From contig CDMY01000646.1 of assembly GCA_001179505.1 (NCBI GenBank), positions 1 through 41,370 on the forward strand: a stretch of 41,370 nt of DNA. The letters are read 5' to 3'. Below the pieces are notes generated by a model that saw only the letters and a program-made list of their open reading frames with translations, had not been told where the DNA came from and made no database searches. Of the stretch, positions 1-8,657 are shown one piece after another. Numbering within the stretch: position 1 is the stretch's first letter; every line of letters begins with the position of its first letter. A program made the position numbers and the translations under genes. This DNA is from Vitrella brassicaformis. Its lineage: Eukaryota; Sar; Vitrellaceae.

Positions 1-189
1 GATGAAGACCCAATTGAGGCTCGGGGGGATGTGGGAGAGCGTGCCGGGGGGGCGAGAAGGACGCCAGAGGAAGAGCCAATAAGGCTGAGCGATATGATGA
101 GCTGCGGCGGGCAGCATCACGAGGAAAGGTCGGAGACGCCAACCACAGCCAAATGGGCACGGATGAGGACCGGACGAGGACCAACATGA
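1..189 (+). CDS. Possible 3' end of a gene entering from the left
   Basis: Frame 1 is open from the first base to a TGA at 187-189, giving about 62 hydrophilic residues rich in Glu, Arg and Gly. No domain is recognised and no splice site decides the frame, so this could be chance in GC-rich DNA. It lies just left of the duplicated block that starts near 296, so whatever it belongs to is not part of the cassette seen at 25116. No minus-strand DNA-binding gene is visible here, unlike in the other cassettes. Confidence 0.2.
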   Translation, partial: DEDPIEARGDVGERAGGARRTPEEEPIRLSDMMSCGGQHHEERSETPTTAKWARMRTGRGPT

Positions 190-272
190 CCCCCAGAGGG
201 AGGGGAGCCGATGGCATCCTCAGCCAAAAGAAAACAAGGCTGAGGATGCCTCGAGAGATCTGCCTTGGGATC

Positions 273-577
273 TGCGAGCTTGGATTCGCAGAAAGGGACG
301 CCTTGGTTGGTTGGTTATTGTGTTTAACGAGACTCGTGTCTGTAACCCCGAGGGGATCCTGTCCAGGTCACGCACTAAACTAGCAGCATGCACATGCATA
401 GAAGCATGCACACGGCCTGTCTCCCCATCCCACCCACCCACCCACTCGACACGCACGTGCCACCCTATGATGGTCAGAAAAATCGCTGTCGACACCGGTT
501 GCCTTGTGGTCGGGGGATAGCGAAAGGGAAGACCAGTTGCTCTAACTCAGATAAGCTCGCAGACCTTTGAGCTCGCA
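273..577. promoter_or_regulatory. Promoter interval with AGCTCGCA boxes, copy 1
   Basis: Exact AGCTCGCA boxes lie at 554-561 and 570-577, start to start 16 bases, directly before the ATG at 582. The reverse complement TGCGAGCT is at 273-280. The same pair with the same spacing recurs at 11672 and 25371. A cluster of GCATGC motifs lies near 387-411. No TATA box is evident. Box function is inferred only from position and recurrence. Confidence 0.5.
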
Positions 578-1475
578 CCAAATGGCCGCTGAATGCATGT
601 CCTCTCTGTCTGCTGGTGTGCTGTGCTGTGCTGTGCTGTGCTGTGCTGTGCTGTGTGTGTGCAGATCTCTTCGTCAAGAGCAAGATCTCGGCGGTGACTG
701 TCACTGTGACTCATTCGGTGTCGTTATGGGGACGTCGTGGAGATATGCTCCTTTCTGGTGTCGTTATGGGAGGGCCGGCTTGGTATACTGCTCACGGTAT
801 TCCTACAGCTCGTCAGGCTCTGCTGTTCCGCCGTTGTCAGCGCACCGCCATGAACGGTGAGGTATCCACGTTCACTTTCGCACGCCCCTCCCACACACAC
901 TGACTGAGATCTGCCACTTGTGTTGATTTGCAGCCGGTCTTTCTCCTGGGTGGCGAGCGTTCCTTCTCCGTGGCCTTCACGACCACTGGGACGACATCGA
1001 GCTCGATCGCCAGCGCTCTCAGTCGCTGGCGGACCCGACGGACATGACCGCGCCACCGAAGCATCGCCAAGTGTGGCTCACCGCGGCGAGTGCCGAGCGC
1101 ATCATCGGTCAGCAGGGGTAGCAGCTGGCGCTCCTCCCGGCGGCCATCGACCAGGACGCCCGGGACCGGCCCCTCCGCCACCTGTTCCGCCTGCAGGCCT
1201 TCCGCAAACCGAATATGAACCTGACCGACCAGGCGGCTCATCAGGGCGGCCAGTGCTGCGTCCTCGTGTACTGGGGAGGGGATCTCGTGGATGAGGTGCG
1301 TTACGTGCCGGTCGACAAGGATACCGGTGAGAAGCTGTGTGCGACGTGTTTGGTGCCGTGTGCTGATGGCACCGGCGGCATCTGCGGCAAGCAGAACACC
1401 TTCGGCAACGTCGTCAATTCTCACCTGCGCAAGACACACAAACTGACAGACGAGACTGCGCAGGTGTGTGTGTGA
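296..1475. repeat. Segmental duplication, left copy (partner 25116-26275)
   Basis: From the sequence near ggacgccttggttggttggt onward this block matches 25116-26275 almost base for base. It covers the promoter interval and the first three exons of the BED-like gene. Exon 2 (192 bases) and exon 3 (530 bases) have identical lengths in the two copies. The main length difference is the CTGTG microsatellite in intron 1 (49 against 26 bases). Similarity fades after exon 3 into related but divergent exons 4 and 5 and is lost downstream. The left breakpoint is close to base 295. Confidence 0.9.
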
Positions 1476-4372
1476 TGGGGAAGACATGTCTGCACATTGA
1501 CGGCCTCATGTTTGCTGTGTTGTACTGCGTGGTGTCTGCAGTGGCTTCCTGCCCCTCCTGGGCCATCGGCGGCGCCGATGACTGTCACCAGCGCACGTAC
1601 GATGCGATGCGATGCGATGCGGGGGATTGAATGTGTTGTCCATCCACCGTATCTGTCATTCTGCAGATGTGTACCACCACCAGAACAGAGGGCCCACCCA
1701 TGACCTCAATGCGTCTCGCAGAAGTCTCGGGTCGAGGGGTGAGTGTCGAGGACAGCACAGCCGTCTGCATACGTACGCCGTATTGATTGATGCCTCTGTT
1801 TGTGTGTCAGACGTGGAAGTTCTTAGAATATGGGTGCCGGGAGAGAACACGGTGCAGCAGCTCAGGAACTTCGCCGCCAAGTGGCCCCGCGACATGATCG
1901 TAGAGGAGTTGGTTGTGCAGAGGGACGCACCGATGACCGATGGCCGATACCTCAGGATCACCTACGTGCCAGACAGAGGTACACCCACATACAAGCAGAC
2001 CTGCGAGCACTCTCTATCTCTTTCTGTGGGTGCGTGTGTGTCTCTAGTGCCCTGTCGAGCTTTCCTGAAGTGGCTCAGCCGGGAGATTCCGCATCAAGTG
2101 GATGAGACCATGGCGAGTCCAGTCACGCAGCAACAAGTGGGTTTGCAAGCAGGCAGCCATGCAGCCAGGAGGAAGGGCATAGTCAGGCTGCCATACAGGC
2201 AGAGTGTATCACATTGGTGCAGGCATCTGACCAGGGGGATGCACCCCCTCCCCCAGACGGGCAGCTGCAGACGGGACAGGTACGTGTGAGTGATGTGGGA
2301 AGGCACTGCAGCGCGTCGTGAAGACATCCATCTCTGTGCTGTCTCGCTGTCAGACTTACCTTCTGCAGCCCCAACCCAGCACACAGAGCGGTGAGGAACA
2401 GCACACGCAAGAGTCAGGACAACACGTTCACACGTCTGTCTACTGGCGTTGTGTGCTGCTCGCTGCAGGGCACCCCATCACACGCGACGACATTGCGCGT
2501 GCGCTGCGCGCTGAGCTCGACTACGAGGTCGGCTTCGACACTGTCCGACGGTTGGTGGACATCTTCAACGGTGAGCGTATACAAACAGGTCGACCAGATC
2601 TGCTCACTCCTGGTGATGTCTGCATTTCACCGCAGGCGCCCGACACGCCGTCGTGCAGTTCGTCCGTCAAGGTGAGCATGCAGCAGACGATATAGGCCTA
2701 TACAAATGCGTCTTTTTCTCCGTGTCTGCAGCCGGGTACAGCTGCTCTGAGACAGAGCTCCTGACGATGGCAGCCGCTATGCAGGGTGAGTCTCCAGCAC
2801 AATCGAATGAGGATCGATTGACTGGCGGCCCTTGTGGACACTTTCACGTGTCGTGTGCAGATGCTCCAGTGCATCCTCCATCTGACGCTGGTGAGATTTG
2901 GCCCTCAGAAGCACGGGGGTGCGCCATCCATGTGTTGTTATCCTTGTGCTTCTGTCTACAGATGGCGAACCTCCGTCGCTGGGTGACTTGCTGGACAGCA
3001 AGGAAGGTCCCTTGCCGGCAGGAGACCGGCAGGGACATTTGGCTGCTGCGGCCGCTGGGGAGCAGGGCGGTCACTACGTCACCCCAGCAAGTAGGAACTA
3101 TATGACAGTGTCAGCAAGGCCTTCCCCTTGTCCATGGGACCGTGTCTGCAGGGGACGTCTTCGAGTTCGTCAAGGCCAAGGATGGCCGCCGGCGTGAGAT
3201 CCATGACGCCAGATCCCACAAATCAGTGAATATGGCCTCGTCGTCAGCAGCCGAGCAGGTGGCAAGATACCCCCGTGCCTGCAACTTGAAAGTGTGTTCC
3301 ATCTGTCTACCACAGCCAAGTGCTGCTGCTGCTGCTGCTGGAGATGCTGCCCCTGCTGATTTCCTTATCTCTCCGTTGCCAACCGTCCCGGTGAGGCCAA
3401 ACAGAAACGTTTGAGCAGAAATGTCGGAAGCTGGATGGCTGACATGCGTCCATGGCTGCATTCTGTGACCGTCTGTCAGGCCGCAGACGGACGCCGTGTC
3501 CATCAGGTGCCCCTGCTGCCTGCCCACCACCACATACAAGGGTGAGCCTCGAGCAACCCACACACACAGCACCACACCCGACCGCTTTGCCTTTGCCTGT
3601 GCCTGTGTCTGTGTCTGCTTTCCATTCAGTTTCCATCGCCATTGGCAGCCATATCCTCACCTGTCGGCACTGAGCAGCGATGCACAGGGAATCGCTGCAC
3701 AGGGACATATGGCGTCACAGGCAAGCCGTCAAGCGAAGACGACAGCGACACGACGGTTAGGTTATTGTGCGTGTGTGTTTCTTTCATTCAGCCGTCGCAC
3801 GTCTATGCTCCAGCAACGGGCCATTCGAACAACGCCCCCCACTCACCCGTCAGTGAGGTACCAATGGGACGAAGCACATTCACACACAGCGGGCCCATCT
3901 GTCCCTGCGGTGCCAGGCTCAGGTGATGGCTGAAGACTCTCCACCGTTGCAGCACCCATTGGGCCAAAATGACCTCCGTTACTCACCACCTCACTTCAAC
4001 GGCGCGGCGCCGGTGATACGACAGCAGCAGTGCGATGGTGCCTTCATGCAGCACTTTCCCGGGGTCCACTGGCAATGCTGGTGAGCTGCAGCTGAATGCG
4101 TGTTTCCATTTCTACGTCTGCCCGTCTCGCTTGAGGGTCAACCAGGTGGCCCCGACATACACATCAGCCGACGTCAATGGGCCTCCAGCCAATCCGTTTG
4201 CCGCGGCATCACAAGCCGGTGGGTTAAGGAGGCACATCACACTGGTCTTTTCTCCATCTCTCTGCTTTCTGTAGGTGTGTGTGAGCCCATCCCAATGTAC
4301 GGCGGCGCTCCACCAGAAGCTTCCCCCGGGCCGCCCTCGCATCCCTACGACAATATGAGCAGTGGCACATAA
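582..4372 (+). CDS. BED-like zinc-finger protein, 22 exons, carries an in-frame stop (possible recent pseudogene)
   Basis: Exons by hand: 582-615, 665-856, 934-1463, 1542-1596, 1667-1738, 1811-1978, 2048-2136, 2169-2279, 2354-2390, 2469-2570, 2636-2671, 2732-2785, 2861-2890, 2962-3090, 3152-3258, 3316-3390, 3480-3506, 3630-3755, 3792-3857, 3917-4080, 4136-4218, 4275-4372. All phases join, giving 794 codons. A Cys/His cluster at about residues 211-244 (C211, C214, H239, H244, with two extra Cys) fits a BED/C2H2-like finger. The rest is Ala-, Gln- and Pro-rich without a recognised domain. Codon 138 is TAG (1119-1121) where the paralogue at 25399 has TGG. Either this copy is newly broken, or translation starts later, for example at the ATG at 1215. 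The start at 582 and the short first intron are the least certain parts. Its function is unknown. Confidence 0.6.
616..664 (+). repeat. CTGTG microsatellite inside intron 1 of the BED-like gene
   Basis: A pure run of CTGTG units ends in tgtgtgcag. The paralogue has 26 bases here (25433-25458) against 49. The 23-base difference would break the frame if this were coding, which supports its removal as an intron. Confidence 0.6.
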
Positions 4373-5986
4373 ACAGTACGCCACTCACCTCATTTGCAAT
4401 GTATTCGGCGCTCGTCATTGTATCGTTTAGGCTATGGGCGAGGCCGGCGACCGGCCCCAGCTGAGCTGGCATCGACCGCGAAACTCCCCAAGTAAGGAAT
4501 CGGTGTCAACATCCACAAATATGGGATTCACTCTGCTGTCCTTGATCAGTGTTCTCGGGCTGCTCTGGGGTCGACGCTGAAGGAGAGAGGGGGCGCGGCG
4601 ACGACAGCAACTAGTGCTTACATCTGTGACTGTGGGGGTGGGTGCATGATGTTGCTGGTTGGCATGGCTGTGTGTCTGTGGGTGCGATTGCTTCGTCTGC
4701 TTATGTGCCGTGGAGGGCACCAGCTCTACACCTGTATGGAGCCCTCGGTACTTGTGTCGTCTCGTGTGCATTCACACAACGACTTACACATACATACATA
4801 CATCGCTGTGCTGCACAAGTACGAGGCGACACTGTTGTATTATTACCAAGTGAGAGAGGCGCAGCGGATATCTGCCTGCCTACCTTCGGTTGCGATTCTG
4901 TTGGTGCTGTCTGTGCTTTATTCTATACGTCGACAGTGTCTGCCTGGCTCGCTCTCTCTATGGGCACTCTACACGCACGAGGGATTGGCACGTCCGTGTG
5001 GAGATTTTCTTGTGTGTCTGCCTGTCTGGTGTGGTGTGGGGCGCCTTCTTGTTTACCGGTCCTGTGATGCAAGTCTTCCTTCAATTGTGCCATCCTTCGT
5101 GGCATGAGTGTGTGCATGTGTGCATGTACGTGTGGTCCGTATACATGTGGTCCTTCTATTATGACGTGGTGGCCCTCCTGCCGCTCTGACGGGAGAGAGA
5201 GCCGGCCACAACATGTGGATGTGTTGGTAAGGGATGGGCGCTGTCTGCCGTGAGTCGCAGGATGGCACTGCGCCCCTTGCGATGATAGTAGATGTGTGAA
5301 TGGATGTCGAACTTCGTTGGGATCTTTCTCGTCACTGACCCTTTTCATCGCACTTCATTCATGAGGGTCTGAACCCTGAGACCAGCAGCTAATGCGTTCC
5401 CATTTGTCAGCGTGTACTCCAGAGCGTGTGTCACCTTCCTGTTGTCCTTTATTGATGCGTTGAGACGTGTTGCGTTTGTGTATGGGTGGCTGTCTGTCTG
5501 GGAATGACTGTGTGTTTTTGCGTTCTTCTGACTGATTGGATTTGCGTGGGACGCGCTATGCGATGTGTGTGTATGGTCAATCTTGCTCGCACTCCATGCA
5601 CAAGGCCTTCAGAGCAGTCAAGCACACGCATACACACATGTGGGTCCGTTGTCATTACACGAGCAGCATCCATAGACAAACGGGCATGCATGCAGTCGGC
5701 ATCATGCATCATCATACACACCACACACAAGGCATGAGTACACACAGCATGCATCAGTCACAGGGGCTTGCGGCAAGCTGGCTGCCGGCAAGAGAGAGCA
5801 GAAACCAGTCCATGAGCATTCACACAGACACACACACGGACACCCGCGCACACATGAAAGGAACAGAGCAAATGTCACAGCAAACGTCAGCGCAAAGGCG
5901 AAACATCAAACACGGCAAGCTCATCCTGATGAAAGACCAGTGCAAGAGGTCAGCACGTCCCAATCAAATCATATACACACCAAGCT
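4373..5986. other. Convergent intergenic region, no gene seen
   Basis: This interval separates two gene ends that face each other. Open frames here are short, rich in Cys, Val and Leu or in His and Thr, and come from TG/CA-rich DNA. None shows a domain or a plausible exon chain. It holds TGTG/CACA runs and ATGCAT-like motifs near 5685-5710. Confidence 0.6.
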
Positions 5987-8657
5987 TCAGTCCGAAACAG
6001 GAGTCACCTGCGTAATGCTGATCACCTGATCCGAGCTCTTGAGCACTATCTCCTCCCTTTCTACGCCCTTTCCTGCGGCAATGAACTGACTGTCGTAGCC
6101 TTCTGCCTTCCACTTGCGGCAATCACACCCCACAGGGACGTGGCCTCCTTTGCAGGCGCTGGCATCATGGTTCTTGCACCGGCCACAATCGACGACCAGG
6201 GTCATCACCACAGGAGGGCTTTTCATCCTCTCAGCCTTACCCTGAGCGAACACCATCGCCTGCAGAAATGGCAGAAGAAGCAAATGTGTGTGTGCTGTGC
6301 ACACCCCCTTTGCCTGCCCTGCACTAACCTTGCTGTGCTCCCTCGTCACGTAGAGACCACTTACAGACATGTTGTCTTCTCCTTTGCCGACCGAAAGATC
6401 GAATCCCGTCTGACGTATCCCGTCCGCCCCTGCCTCTGTCGTCCCATGGACGACAGTCAGAGGGACAGACTTGCCCGTCAGATTGCACGCTGAGCATCGC
6501 CATCCGCGCCCCTTGCACTTGAAGCAGGGATATGTCGTTTGCGAAGAGGCGCCCTCGAATAACGCCTGCAGTACAGGGGAAAGCAAAAACCCATCATCAT
6601 CACCCTCCACTCAAACTCATCATACTTACCGGACGAAAGGGTGTTCGACCAATTAGTTGAGCACAAGGAAAAGCGGCGGCAGACGTCGAAAACGGCGAGG
6701 GCCACGCACGGCTGACCTCAATGACCTCAATCCTGTCAGCGTCAAATTCAAGGCTTCTACCGAAGAAGGCATGTCCGCTTCCTTCCTGTCGCATGCCCTC
6801 GTATCCGACAAAAAGGTCACGTTTGTCAATAAAGCCGCTACACTTGCGAAGATCACCAGGACCGTCACGGCCAAGGACGAGCTGACCGGCGCCGCCAATC
6901 AAGAGGCATGGGCATCTCCACATCGCTCCTTCCTTGGGCGCCGCCAGCACTCCACGAGCCTCTGGACGTATCCTGATTTTCTTGGGCCGCTCGTATCCAC
7001 CAGACAGCGTGAATGACCACTGCGGGGGATGCCGCATCCCATGCTGAATCCCAGCTGTGGCATCGGTTGGGACGTGGATGCTGTCGTCGATGAAGGCGCC
7101 AAATATAAGCTCCTCCTTGAAGACGGCAATCACAAGGCCTCTCGATGCCTGTGTGTCCTCCTCATTCGAAGGTGCAGCGACGACTTTGAGCTCTGCCTCT
7201 CGCGCTTCAAGGCATCGCAGGAGGTCTGCATACTTTGCCCCATCACGTGTGCTGCTGAAAGCGCAAGTACATACAAAACGATGACACACAGGTTTCAGCA
7301 CTGAATTTCTTTCTCCGACATCGGTCCTTTACCTGTATACAAGCTTGAAATTGTAGCGGTCCGTCCGACTGAAGAAGTCATGCAGAGCAGCTGTCTGACA
7401 CGCATTCAGTCTGCTCCCATCGATACTCTACGAAACATATACACACATGAAATGCGTCCTGTGTGCCTGACCACTATTTTTCTGACCAGTGGTGGGATTG
7501 GCGAGCACCCATCGATCCTGATCACCTCCACTTCGTCGGCCATAAAGTGCCGCACACCAAGAGGCAGAGCCACGCTGTTGTTCTTGTCCCACACGCCTTT
7601 GTAGCCGTCCAGTATATCCCGTGCTGAGAGGGCGCCTCGGTTGATCGACACAGTGCACCTCTCTAGCTCGCGATCTGGACTCGGCTCAAAGTCATCTTCG
7701 CAGCCCAGCGCGAACAGGCCGTCGGCAAGGACCACCTTTGCCCTCTTCCCTCCGCTGTAGGGGAAAATCTCAACCCATCCGTCTCTTCCCGCCACCCGCA
7801 AAGCGCGATGATGTTGCTCAAGCTCGATGCACGTTGGCTGGTCGAAGACTTTCCGATCCAGAATCATGACACGTTGCCGAGTCTCGTGCTGGAAGTCACG
7901 TTGTGGATCATCTGGCTCTTCCAAAGCTCCCTCCACGTGCAAGCAGATCATGTATCCGCCCTTGCGGCGGATGACGAAAAGAAGATCGCCGGCACCCCGC
8001 ACACGTCCGAGCAAGTCAGAGTACTTCCAGCCATGACGCGAAGCCCTGAAATCAAACAGAAAGAATAGACAACAAGCCCTGCCATAAAGGAAGCTGTAGT
8101 TTGTACCTGTAGAGCATTGTGAATGAGCATTGGCTGAACAGCGACGGAACGAGCAGAGAGTGGAGATCATCACACTCAGACGCACTCAAGCTGCTGCCAT
8201 CGATTCTCTGTGGACAACACAAAAGAAACACAGCAGTCAGGAATTCCGTTTGAGTTTAGAGGGGTCTCGCGTACTCTTCTCTGCTGAGACGAGGTACCCT
8301 CGTCGGTGGGGACCTGCAGGTGCAGGAATACAGAGAGAGAGAGAGCAAAGTGAGAGTGCAAAGTGAGAGAGCAAGGTGCTGATCGTTGTGCTGAGAGCAA
8401 AGTGAGGTGCATCTTCTTACGAGGACCAATCGTAGAGCCAAGAGGAGGAAGAGAATGTGGCCGGGAAGAACAGCATTTAAGCTGATCAGGACGACGGAGA
8501 CGATTCCGAGAGCCCACTCTGCTGATCGCTGCGATGTGTTGCCGTCGCCGGTATCTGCCGCGGCAAGAGCAGCTTCCAAGTAAGCTGCACTACTGCTGCT
8601 CTCATCGTCATGCTGATGACATAACATTGATACAAACATTATTTGATCTTGACACAT
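5987..8657 (-). other. TLDc-TLDc-CxxC-ADP-ribosyltransferase module (alternative separate gene)
   Basis: If the gene is split, this half starts at the ATG at 8655-8657 and encodes 721 residues. A hydrophobic stretch at about residues 48-79 could be a membrane anchor, but it is absent from the paralogue and may be partly intronic. Both TLDc domains start with the family signature of a Ser-Leu-Ser-type helix, a Leu-Tyr-Arg/Ser strand end, then (A/S)(S/T)R-x-G. Each ends with a conserved ADEVEVI-like strand. Known TLDc proteins (OXR1, NCOA7, mEAK7) act in oxidative-stress resistance and on the V-ATPase. The terminal ART has the His-Tyr-Glu-type layout of PARPs and a YDS motif before the acidic residues. 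Confidence 0.65.

Noticed and set aside
5486-6015. His/Thr/Gln-rich open frames in 4.4-6.0 kb
   Set aside because: CA/TG repeat DNA gives such frames by chance. No exon chain or domain supports them.
8256-8657. Separate membrane protein starting at 8657
   Set aside because: Its first 15 codons overlap the stop of the upstream half. The paralogue supports an intron here, so the hydrophobic stretch is kept only as an uncertain part of the fused gene.
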